Source: Algicola sp. (GTDB taxonomy: Bacteria; Bacteroidota; Bacteroidia; Flavobacteriales; Flavobacteriaceae). From it: a stretch of 64,000 bases of DNA. Positions 8,721 through 16,976 of the stretch are shown piece after piece. The stretch is taken from the NCBI GenBank assembly GCA_018222915.1, contig JAAEZI010000005.1:25131-89130 (forward strand), read 5' to 3'. The notes beneath the pieces were generated by a model. That model saw only the letters and a list, made by a program, of their open reading frames with translations, was not told the DNA's origin and ran no database searches. The first letter of the stretch is position 1. Every line of letters starts with the position of its first letter. Position numbers and translations under genes: made by a program.

Positions 8721-11700
8721 ATGATTAAAAGATTACTTTCAAATGTCTTTTATAAGCACATCCCTCGATTACCCATTATTACCATTCTAAGTATTTTCTG
8801 CATTAGTTTTTATTCAGAAGCTCAAACGACCTTGCTCGACCCAACTGGTGATGGTGGCTTTGAAAGCGGCACCACCTTTGCCGCCAATGGTTGGTTGAAC
8901 GATAATCCTAATCAAGCTAACAGAAATCAATGGGCCATTAACACAGGTGCACAAGCAGGATATTCAGGAGCAAGGGCCGCATACATAACCGATAATGCTA
9001 ACGGAGCACCACCAACACATACGTACAATTTTGGCACCAATAGGGTTGTACATATGTACAGAGACATTACAGTACCTGCTGGTGAAGATCTAATAACGTT
9101 AAATTTTGATTGGGTAGGTATTGGTCAAAATGGATCTGATTTCATGCAAGTTTGGGCAGCTCCAACTAGTTATGCACCAAGTTATGCCACTACCGTTTTA
9201 TCAGCGGCTCCAACCTCAACGCAACTTGGCGTTAATTACAGTGGTCAAACAAATTGGACGAACGTCAACATCACAATTCCTGCCTCTTTTGCTGGTACTA
9301 CCTTTCGGTTAGTTTTCGAGTGGAGAAATAATAACAATACAGGTTCCAATCCACCAGCAGCCGTTGATAACATTTCAATAATATCGGACACCTCATCTCC
9401 TCCACCTCCAAATAATGACTGTACAGGCGCTATAGGCCTGACCGTTAATGCCGATTTAGCTTGTGGTGTAGTAACCGCAGGAACCAATGTGGATGCGACG
9501 GCCTCGTCTCAAGCCGATGACGTAACAGGAACGCCCGATGATGATGTGTGGTTTAGTTTTGTAGCAACAAGTACGGTGCATCAAGTAAGTCTCACAAACA
9601 TTGTGGCTATCGTTGGTGCCTCTACAAATATGGGTATGGGTGTTTATGATGGCTCTTCGGGCTGTGGCGCTTTAACTTTTGAGGCAACAAGCGACCCAAA
9701 CACACTAAATCTCAACGGATTAACTATAGGAGTCACCTATTACGTACGAGTTTATGGCTGGGTGGCAGGTGCAGGAAGCGCCCAGACGAATTTTGACATC
9801 TGTGTAGGAACACCACCTCCACCACCTTCAAACGACGAACCTTGTAATGCTATTGCGTTACCGAATAACGCTACTTGTTCGTTTAGCACTTATACCAATG
9901 AATCTGCCACAGCAAGTTCTGGTGTGCCAGCACCTGGTTGTGCCGGATACTCTGGTGGTGATGTTTGGTTTACAACCGTAGTACCAGCCAGTGGTAATAT
10001 CGTCATTGACATGGATACTGGCGTGATGACTGATAGCGGAATGGCCATTTACTCCGGTACTTGTGGAGCACTAACCTTAGTGGAATGTGATGATGATGAT
10101 AGTCTAAATGGCAATATGTCTGCCATTACCTTAACTGGCAGAACGCCAGGCGAAACTTTATATATTCGAGTTTGGGAGCTTGGCAATAATAACAACGGAA
10201 CGTTCGATATATGTTCTTCACAGCCGCCACCGCCACCCTCGAATGACGAATGTGTGAATGCTATTGGTTTGACCGTTAATACCGATTTAAACTGTGGAAA
10301 CACGACTCCAGGAACAACCGTTTCAGCAACAGCCTCAGCACAAGCCGATGATGTTATAGGTACTCCTAATAATGATGTTTGGTTTAGCTTTGTTGCGACG
10401 AGCACAGCCCATCAAGTGTCACTTCAAAATGTTGTAGCCGTAAACGGCAGTACAGATATGGCCTTTGGAGTTTATGACGGCACCTCAGGTTGTGCTGCAT
10501 TAGTATTAGAAAACGATAGTGACCCAAACACACTAAATCTCACAGGACTAACAATAGGAAACACCTATTATGTGCGTGTTTACGGTTTTTACAATAATTC
10601 AAGTGATGAAACAAATTTTAATATTTGTGTTGGAACGCCTCCGCCTCCTCCAACCAATGACACTTGTGCTGGCGCCATATCTTTAACAGTTGATACGGTT
10701 TGCAACTATGCGACCTACACTACTGAAAGTGCACTCGATAGTGGTGTAGCTGGTCCAGGTTGTGCTTTTTATTCCGGAGGCGATGTCTGGTTTACAGTTA
10801 CCGTACCATCCAGTGGTGAAATTACGGTAGATAGTCAAACAGGGGTCATAACCGATAGTGGTATGGCTATATATTCAGGAAGTTGTGGTGCTTTGTCACT
10901 CATTGAATGCGACGACGATGACAGCCCTAATGGCGCTATGTCTTTAATCACATTAACTGGACGAACGCCTGGCGAAGTTTTGTATATCAGATTCTGGGAA
11001 TATGGAAACAATAATAATGGGACGTTTGATATTTGTGTGACGTCGCCAACACCTCCTGTTATTTGTGAAGGTGGTAGCGGCACAATCACATCTGGTATAT
11101 CATGTAACGGAACTACGAGTTTAGGTGATGCCATAACTGGTAATCTTAATGCCGCAACAGACCCAATTGCTAACCGCCCAATTATTTTTATTGATGATGC
11201 AGATGGTTGTGCGTTTGATGCAGCTCTTACCTCGAACTATACCACCGTAGATTTTACAGTGACGGTGTCTGGTACTTACTCCTTTACTTCGAACTCTGGA
11301 TTTGATTGTATGGGTTATATTGTAACCAACACACCAACAGCATTCACTCCGGGTTCTTGTGCTACAGGTACATGGATTACTGGTGATGATGACAATGGAC
11401 CGGGACTGGAAGCCATGTTAACTGCTAATTTAACCGCAGGAACCACTTATACCTTGATTACAACAGTTTACGATTTTGCTAGCACCACTATTACCTCTAA
11501 TTTTACTTGGAATGTTTCAGGTCCTCCTACGGGTATTGAATGGTATACAGCTGCAACTGGTGGTACCGCTATAGGTACAGGATCACCTTTCAATCCAGTT
11601 GGAGTCGCAGGTTCTGGATTGCCAGATACCAATACAGCAGGAACTTACACCTTTTATTCTGCTTGTGCTAATAGTCCAGCAACTCGTGTCCCTGTAGATT

Positions 11701-13757
11701 TTGTTATCGAACCATTACCAACTGCGAACCTATCAGGAACAGGATCGGCTTGTGGTGGAACTGTCGATCTTACGGTTACTTTTACAGGTGCACAACCTTG
11801 GAGTTTTACGTACACGGATGGTGTAACACCCGTTACTATAAATGGCATCACGTCATCTCCATACACCTTCAGTGTCACACCATCTGGCGCGACTACCTAT
11901 ACGCTGACAGATGCTTATGATATAAATTGTACCGCTGACCCTACGGGTCTTACCGGAAGTGTGGTTATTTCTGGTGGTAAAACTTGGGATGGCTCAGCAA
12001 GTACCGATTGGAATAACGCTAATAATTGGACACCTGTTGGTGTTCCTACCAGCACTGACTGTGTCATCATCCCTAATAACGGTATTCAGTGTATAATTTC
12101 TAATACCACAGATGCCAATGCTTTTAATTTAACGGTAGAGATTGGAGGAAATTTATTAGTTAGACCAAGTGGTACGATCACTGTTCAAGATGCGGTTACG
12201 GTTGAACCAGGAGGCACTTTCCTATTAGATGGGTTTGAATATGACACAGGGAGTTTGATCCAAGTGAATGATGTGGCCAATTCTGGAGAAATTACCATGC
12301 GGAGAGATACCAATATTAGAAGACAAGATTATGTGTATTGGTCTACTCCAGTTGCTAATTACCCATTATCGTCTGTATCGCCAACAACACCTGCAACTTT
12401 AATTAGTGAATGGATACCTACCATTGATAGACCTGATGGTCCGCCACCACAAAATGTTCCTAATGACTACGGTGAATGGGTCAATGTGACTGGAAATATG
12501 CAAACAGGAAAAGGATACATTATACGTGGCCCTAGTGCGTATGACATTGTAAATCCTGCATGGTATTCAGCAAATTTTACAGGTGTACCAAATAATGGAA
12601 CAATTAGTAAGGCCATCAATAGAGGAACCTACACTGGCTCCAATTACGTGGATCAAGGCGGTCCTGTAACTAGTGATGATGACAATTGGAATTTGGTCGG
12701 AAATCCTTATCCTTCCGCACTTGATGCCAACGCTTTCCTGTCCTTTGCTGGAAATGATGTCATTGATGGAACAGTCTATTTATGGACTCATGGAACTAGA
12801 GTACAACAAGGATTTGGAAGTCCTTTTTATGGCAACTATGTTTACAATTATAACATTTCAGATTATTTAGAATATAACTTAAGTGGTCCTTCGGTTCAAA
12901 ATGGCTTTAATGGTTATATCGGATCAGGCCAAGGGTTCTTTGTTCTTATGGAAGAATCACCAAATGCTTCTACCAACGAGAACCTTACATTCAACAATGC
13001 CATGCGAAGTAGTACATATGGTAATGATCAATTTTTCAGAACTAATAGCGACTACAACAGCACCACAACGATTCCTAAAGATAGAATATGGTTAGACTTA
13101 ATTTCTCCGTCAGAAATTACGAGTACAACGCTCGTGGCTTATGTTCAAGGAGCAACCAATAGTGATGACCGCCTATATGATGCTTCAACCATAGGCGGAA
13201 CCGGGAAAAGTTTATATTCTCTAATTGGAAATGAGCCTTATATTATTCAAGGTAGAAGTTATCCTTTAGATGTTTATGATCAAGTACCGATTGGAATGTT
13301 GATTGAAGAACCAGGAAATCACACCATAGCCATCCATGGCCTTGATGGGTTGTTCGCAAGTGATCAAAATGTATACTTAGAGGATCTTGAACTTAATATT
13401 ATTCATGATCTTAAAAATGCACCTTACACGTTTACTGAAACGATTTTAGGAAATCTGGATGACAGATTTATATTAAGATACACAGATGATACCTTAGGCT
13501 TGAGCGAGTTTGAGAATAGTGCATTAATTACCATTATGGCTCCTAAAGGAGCGTTTATTAAAGTACAATCCAACAGAGATTTAATCGATCGTGTGATAGT
13601 TTATGATTTATTTGGTAGAGTCCTTATTGATAAAGCAGCAATTAATGCACATGAATTGACTTTAAACCGATTAAATTTTTCTGATGGCGCCTACATAGTT
13701 AAAGCCATTCTCAGTAATCAAAAACAAAAAATTCAAAAAGTCGTTATTAAATTATAA
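8721..13757 (+). CDS. giant secreted repeat protein with type IX sorting domain
   Basis: A 1678-residue protein. A signal peptide lies at about 1-35. A jelly-roll MAM/cleaved-adhesin-like region covers about 40-225 (GGFESG, AVDNISI). Four beta domains at 231-775 are joined by poly-Pro linkers ending PPPPPSND, in the order A-B-A-B. Further beta domains and Ig-like segments follow. A C-terminal type IX sorting domain begins near 1600 (VYDLFGRVLIDK...DGAYIVKAI). It should be exported by T9SS and anchored on or released from the surface, probably as an adhesin or scaffold; no enzymatic motif is seen. Its last 6 bases overlap the convergent gene at 13752. Confidence 0.9.
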   Translation: MIKRLLSNVFYKHIPRLPIITILSIFCISFYSEAQTTLLDPTGDGGFESGTTFAANGWLNDNPNQANRNQWAINTGAQAGYSGARAAYITDNANGAPPTHTYNFGTNRVVHMYRDITVPAGEDLITLNFDWVGIGQNGSDFMQVWAAPTSYAPSYATTVLSAAPTSTQLGVNYSGQTNWTNVNITIPASFAGTTFRLVFEWRNNNNTGSNPPAAVDNISIISDTSSPPPPNNDCTGAIGLTVNADLACGVVTAGTNVDATASSQADDVTGTPDDDVWFSFVATSTVHQVSLTNIVAIVGASTNMGMGVYDGSSGCGALTFEATSDPNTLNLNGLTIGVTYYVRVYGWVAGAGSAQTNFDICVGTPPPPPSNDEPCNAIALPNNATCSFSTYTNESATASSGVPAPGCAGYSGGDVWFTTVVPASGNIVIDMDTGVMTDSGMAIYSGTCGALTLVECDDDDSLNGNMSAITLTGRTPGETLYIRVWELGNNNNGTFDICSSQPPPPPSNDECVNAIGLTVNTDLNCGNTTPGTTVSATASAQADDVIGTPNNDVWFSFVATSTAHQVSLQNVVAVNGSTDMAFGVYDGTSGCAALVLENDSDPNTLNLTGLTIGNTYYVRVYGFYNNSSDETNFNICVGTPPPPPTNDTCAGAISLTVDTVCNYATYTTESALDSGVAGPGCAFYSGGDVWFTVTVPSSGEITVDSQTGVITDSGMAIYSGSCGALSLIECDDDDSPNGAMSLITLTGRTPGEVLYIRFWEYGNNNNGTFDICVTSPTPPVICEGGSGTITSGISCNGTTSLGDAITGNLNAATDPIANRPIIFIDDADGCAFDAALTSNYTTVDFTVTVSGTYSFTSNSGFDCMGYIVTNTPTAFTPGSCATGTWITGDDDNGPGLEAMLTANLTAGTTYTLITTVYDFASTTITSNFTWNVSGPPTGIEWYTAATGGTAIGTGSPFNPVGVAGSGLPDTNTAGTYTFYSACANSPATRVPVDFVIEPLPTANLSGTGSACGGTVDLTVTFTGAQPWSFTYTDGVTPVTINGITSSPYTFSVTPSGATTYTLTDAYDINCTADPTGLTGSVVISGGKTWDGSASTDWNNANNWTPVGVPTSTDCVIIPNNGIQCIISNTTDANAFNLTVEIGGNLLVRPSGTITVQDAVTVEPGGTFLLDGFEYDTGSLIQVNDVANSGEITMRRDTNIRRQDYVYWSTPVANYPLSSVSPTTPATLISEWIPTIDRPDGPPPQNVPNDYGEWVNVTGNMQTGKGYIIRGPSAYDIVNPAWYSANFTGVPNNGTISKAINRGTYTGSNYVDQGGPVTSDDDNWNLVGNPYPSALDANAFLSFAGNDVIDGTVYLWTHGTRVQQGFGSPFYGNYVYNYNISDYLEYNLSGPSVQNGFNGYIGSGQGFFVLMEESPNASTNENLTFNNAMRSSTYGNDQFFRTNSDYNSTTTIPKDRIWLDLISPSEITSTTLVAYVQGATNSDDRLYDASTIGGTGKSLYSLIGNEPYIIQGRSYPLDVYDQVPIGMLIEEPGNHTIAIHGLDGLFASDQNVYLEDLELNIIHDLKNAPYTFTETILGNLDDRFILRYTDDTLGLSEFENSALITIMAPKGAFIKVQSNRDLIDRVIVYDLFGRVLIDKAAINAHELTLNRLNFSDGAYIVKAILSNQKQKIQKVVIKL
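9411..11045 (+). repeat. A-B-A-B coding tandem duplication in the T9SS protein
   Basis: Four units begin at 9411 (A1), 9831 (B1), 10242 (A2) and 10656 (B2), each about 410-420 bases, with B2 ending near 11045. A units share DVWFSFVATST and DPNTLNL. B units share GGDVWFT, VECDDDDS and NNNNGTFDIC. Each A-B pair is about 830 bases, and the order implies duplication of the pair, not of single domains. Linkers encode proline runs. Confidence 0.85.
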
Positions 13758-14075
13758 GTACTTTATAAAACTCCAAAATGGCCTTGATTTTAAATAATCA
13801 AGGCTTTTTTCATTGCTATAAGCTTCTTTTTCAAATGAAATACTTGAATATGCAAGTCGCCAATTGCGTTTGCGTATCAACCTTATCACAAACTCCAACA
13901 CGTAAAACACATAAAAAGGTATAATCAATAACTCAAGTTGTTGTCGTAAATGAATGCGCTCATGATTCATTAAAACACGGTCCTTTTTTAATCGATAATC
14001 TTTCAACAAAATAAATGGAAAAACAGTCATCCCTACATACCCTTTAGGTACCAAATATTTTGAAACTAAAACCAT
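13752..14075 (-). CDS. small membrane protein with HExxH motif
   Basis: A 107-residue protein with a short hydrophobic start, then NHERIHLRQQLELLIIPFYVFYVLEFVIRL: an HExxH zinc-peptidase-type motif directly before one membrane helix, with an acidic FEKEAY further on. It resembles the small M48/M56-like 'peptidase' proteins annotated in Bacteroidota. HExxH with a downstream Glu suggests metal binding, though at this length an independent protease is doubtful. Its 3' end overlaps the T9SS gene by 6 bases and contains that gene's terminator. Confidence 0.65.
   Translation of the reverse strand: MVLVSKYLVPKGYVGMTVFPFILLKDYRLKKDRVLMNHERIHLRQQLELLIIPFYVFYVLEFVIRLIRKRNWRLAYSSISFEKEAYSNEKSLDYLKSRPFWSFIKYL
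13781..13810 (+). terminator. terminator of the T9SS gene, inside the convergent coding sequence
   Basis: Stem GCCTTGATT (13781-13789), loop TTAAAT, stem AATCAAGGC (13796-13804), then six T's. It works for the plus-strand gene ending at 13757, and it lies inside the last codons of the minus-strand gene 13752-14075. Confidence 0.85.
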
Positions 14076-14110
14076 ATTAACGTGCTATCAAAAATCTCTC
14101 CAATTTACAT

Positions 14111-14118
14111 TATCTTTG
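14111..14118 (+). promoter_or_regulatory. -7 element of the 14123-hutU unit
   Basis: TATCTTTG matches TAnnTTTG perfectly and ends 4 bases before the ATG at 14123. The transcript would start at about or just after that ATG, so the message may be leaderless. No clear TTG is seen at the -33 position. Confidence 0.45.
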
Positions 14119-14122
14119 TGAC

Positions 14123-14284
14123 ATGAAGAAGATTATTCCAATTGAGGAAGGTGATTATTATCTAACTCCTGAGGGCTATCGCTGTTTTACAGAGCAATAT
14201 CATTTAAAAAGAGGTTATTGTTGCGAAAGCGGCTGTAGACATTGTCCTTACGGCTTTGATAAAAACAAATTAAAATCAAACTAA
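14123..14284 (+). CDS. 53-residue Cys-rich DUF5522-type protein
   Basis: Starts ATG at 14123 and stops TAA at 14282-14284. The last base of the stop is the first base of the hutU ATG (TAATG), so the two are translationally coupled. The product holds YYLTPEGYRCFTEQYHLKRG followed by the hallmark CCESGCRHCPYG (Cys33, 34, 38, 41). This is the DUF5522 signature, a small probable metal-binding domain of unknown function found also in eukaryotes. Coupling to urocanate hydratase suggests a role near that enzyme, which is inference. The family call rests on the CxSGCRHCPY motif. Confidence 0.85.
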   Translation: MKKIIPIEEGDYYLTPEGYRCFTEQYHLKRGYCCESGCRHCPYGFDKNKLKSN

Positions 14285-16287
14285 TGCATACATCGACATT
14301 ATCTTTTAAAGATCAAATCAAAGAAGGTATTCCTAATAAGCTCCCTAACCCAAAACCGTATGATGATAGTATCAATCATGCACCAAAACGGAAAGCCATT
14401 TTATCAGTCGAAGAAGAAAAGTTAGCATTAAAAAATGCCCTTCGATATTTTGAAAAATCCCATCACGAATTGTTATTGCCAGAATTTAAGAACGAACTAC
14501 GTCGTTATGGAAGAATCTATATGTATCGCTTACGTCCAGATTACAAAATATATGCGCGACCTATTGAAGAATACCCTGCAAAATGTCATCAAGCCGCAGC
14601 GATAATGCTGATGATCCAAAATAATTTAGATGACGCCGTAGCTCAACACCCTCATGAGCTCATTACCTATGGTGGAAACGGAGCGGTTTTTTCTAATTGG
14701 GCGCAGTACCGACTTACAATGAAGTATTTATCAGAAATGACAGACGAGCAAACCTTAGTGATGTATTCTGGTCATCCCATGGGACTTTTTCCAAGTCATA
14801 AAGAGGCTCCAAGGGTTGTAGTCACAAATGGTATGATGATTCCCAACTACTCTCAACCCGATGATTGGGAAAAATTTAATGCTTTAGGTGTTACCCAATA
14901 TGGACAAATGACGGCGGGAAGTTATATGTACATTGGGCCACAAGGCATTGTTCATGGCACAACAATCACAGTGTTGAATGGATTCAGAAAAATAAAAAAG
15001 ACTCCGAAGGGTCATCTTTTTGTCACTTCAGGATTAGGAGGCATGTCTGGTGCGCAACCAAAAGCTGGTAACATCGCAGGATGTATTACTGTTTGCGCCG
15101 AAGTCAATCCTAAAATTACACAAGTAAGACTGGATCAAGGTTGGATTGATGAAAAAATCACAAACTTAGATGCTTTAGTTTCAAGAGTTAAACAGGCGAA
15201 AGAGCAATCAGAAACCATTTCAATTGCTTATTTAGGGAATATTGTTGATGTCTGGGAAAAATTTGACGAGGAGTCCATTCAAATCGATTTAGGGAGTGAT
15301 CAAACCTCACTTCACAATCCATGGGCTGGTGGCTATTATCCAGCAGATCTATCTTTCGAAGCTGCTAATGACATGATGGCCAATGATCCAGAACAATTTA
15401 AATTGAAAGTTCAAGAAAGTTTGCGTCGACATGCCACAGCCATCAACAAACACACTGCAAAAGGCACCTATTTCTTTGATTATGGGAACGCCTTTCTCTT
15501 AGAAGCTTCAAGGGCTGGTGCAGATATCATGGCTGAAAATGGTATTGATTTTAGATACCCTTCCTATGTACAAGATATTATGGGACCTATGTGTTTCGAC
15601 TACGGCTTTGGGCCTTTTAGATGGGTTTGCGCTTCTGGCAAGCCAGAAGATTTACAAAAAACTGATACCATTGCTTGTGAAATTTTAGAGCAAATAAAAT
15701 TGCATTCACCTGAAGAAATTCAGCAACAAATGAGTGATAATATTCAATGGATCAAAGGGGCTCAAGAAAATAAACTCGTCGTTGGTTCGCAGGCAAGAAT
15801 TTTATACGCAGATGCAGAAGGTAGGATGAAAATAGCAGAAGCGTTCAACAATGCTATTGCTGCGGGTCATATTGGTCCTGTGATTTTAGGTCGTGATCAT
15901 CACGATGTATCTGGAACTGATTCGCCCTATAGAGAAACTAGTAATATATACGATGGTTCGCGCTTTACTGCAGATATGGCTATTCACAATGTGATTGGTG
16001 ACAGTTTTAGAGGTGCAACTTGGGTCAGTATCCACAATGGAGGTGGTGTTGGTTGGGGAGAGGTTATAAATGGTGGTTTTGGTATGGTTCTTGATGGTAG
16101 TAAAGAAGCGGAAAGACGCTTAAAATCAATGTTGTTCTGGGATGTTAACAATGGAATTGCTAGGAGAAGCTGGGCTAGAAATGATGAGGCAATTTTTGCG
16201 ATTAAACGTGCCATGGAGGTTGAACCTAATTTAAAGGTCACACTGCCTCATACCGTTGATGAAAAACTTTGGGACTCGTTATTTTAA
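14284..16287 (+). CDS. hutU: urocanate hydratase
   Basis: A 667-residue NAD-dependent lyase that turns urocanate into imidazolone propionate, the second step of histidine breakdown. Family marks: GGNGAVFSNWAQYRL, NAD-contacting SGLGGMSGAQPKA, and GPMCFDYGFGPFRWVC with the conserved Cys. GRDHHDVSGTDSPYRET and HNGGGVGWGE complete the C-terminal lobe. It is about 100 residues longer than the roughly 555-residue proteobacterial enzyme, mainly at the N-terminus, which is usual for the Bacteroidota form. hutH, hutI and hutG are not in the window. Confidence 0.97.
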   Translation: MHTSTLSFKDQIKEGIPNKLPNPKPYDDSINHAPKRKAILSVEEEKLALKNALRYFEKSHHELLLPEFKNELRRYGRIYMYRLRPDYKIYARPIEEYPAKCHQAAAIMLMIQNNLDDAVAQHPHELITYGGNGAVFSNWAQYRLTMKYLSEMTDEQTLVMYSGHPMGLFPSHKEAPRVVVTNGMMIPNYSQPDDWEKFNALGVTQYGQMTAGSYMYIGPQGIVHGTTITVLNGFRKIKKTPKGHLFVTSGLGGMSGAQPKAGNIAGCITVCAEVNPKITQVRLDQGWIDEKITNLDALVSRVKQAKEQSETISIAYLGNIVDVWEKFDEESIQIDLGSDQTSLHNPWAGGYYPADLSFEAANDMMANDPEQFKLKVQESLRRHATAINKHTAKGTYFFDYGNAFLLEASRAGADIMAENGIDFRYPSYVQDIMGPMCFDYGFGPFRWVCASGKPEDLQKTDTIACEILEQIKLHSPEEIQQQMSDNIQWIKGAQENKLVVGSQARILYADAEGRMKIAEAFNNAIAAGHIGPVILGRDHHDVSGTDSPYRETSNIYDGSRFTADMAIHNVIGDSFRGATWVSIHNGGGVGWGEVINGGFGMVLDGSKEAERRLKSMLFWDVNNGIARRSWARNDEAIFAIKRAMEVEPNLKVTLPHTVDEKLWDSLF

Positions 16288-16308
16288 CTCAAATAAAAAG
16301 AAAAAGAA

Positions 16309-16860
16309 ATGAAAAATTTATTCAAACTATTACCACTATTGCTCGTGACTGTGTTCATGACGTCATGCAGCTCTGTAAAAGTCGCTGCCGATTATGATAA
16401 AAGCGCTAATTTTGACAACTACAAAACGTTTGCGTTTTTTAAAACTGGTATCGATAAAGCTGAAATCAGTGACCTAGATAAAAGAAGAATCTTAAGAGCT
16501 ATTGAGTCTGAACTATTAGCTCAAGGGTATACCAAATCTGAAAATCCAGATATTTTGGTAAGCATTTTCACCAAATCACAAGAAAGAGTTTCAGTCTATA
16601 ACAACAACTGGGGCGTTGGCGCTTGGGGTTGGGGCGGTTTTGGTCCAGGATGGGGCTGGGGTTGGAATACCCAACCAACGGTTACGACACGATCTGAAGG
16701 CACACTTTTTATCGATTTAATTGATACCAAAAAGAAAGAACTCATTTGGCAAGGAATGGGAACAGGCTATCTATCGAAAAATATGGAAAAAAAGGAAGAG
16801 CGTATTAAAGAGTTTGTTTCAGAAGTCATGAAAAAATATCCGCCAGAATCAAAAAATTAA
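16309..16860 (+). CDS. DUF4136 lipoprotein
   Basis: A 183-residue lipoprotein with the lipobox ending TSC at about residue 20. The SVKVAADYDKSANFDNYKTFAFF start is typical of DUF4136, and a Gly/Trp-rich centre (residues about 103-122, repeated GWG) is also family-like. It is probably attached to the outer membrane or inner leaflet facing the periplasm; the function of DUF4136 is unknown. It begins 21 bases after hutU, so may be read from the same transcript, and is closed by the terminator at 16876. Confidence 0.85.
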   Translation: MKNLFKLLPLLLVTVFMTSCSSVKVAADYDKSANFDNYKTFAFFKTGIDKAEISDLDKRRILRAIESELLAQGYTKSENPDILVSIFTKSQERVSVYNNNWGVGAWGWGGFGPGWGWGWNTQPTVTTRSEGTLFIDLIDTKKKELIWQGMGTGYLSKNMEKKEERIKEFVSEVMKKYPPESKN

Positions 16861-16875
16861 ATCTATCGGTTTTCT

Positions 16876-16909
16876 AAAGCACTAGCATTATCATGTTGGT
16901 GCTTTTTTT
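16876..16909 (+). terminator. terminator after the DUF4136 gene
   Basis: Stem AAAGCACTA (16876-16884) with TGGTGCTTT (16896-16904, one G-T pair), an 11-base loop, then T's to 16909. Confidence 0.8.
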
Positions 16910-16947
16910 GTAAAACCTAATCATTTTATTCTTCATTTCTAAAACCC

Positions 16948-16955
16948 TATATTTG
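16948..16955 (+). promoter_or_regulatory. -7 element of the SulP gene
   Basis: TATATTTG matches TAnnTTTG exactly and lies 21 bases before the ATG at 16977. Its final TTG would be the start of the longest open frame, so that extension is promoter, not protein. No clear -33 TTG. Confidence 0.6.
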
Positions 16956-16976
16956 CCGACTTCTAAAACAAGTACT

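Noticed and set aside
9411-11045. Regularly spaced repeats resembling an array
   Set aside because: They are in-frame coding units of about 410-420 bases separated by proline linkers, not CRISPR repeats.
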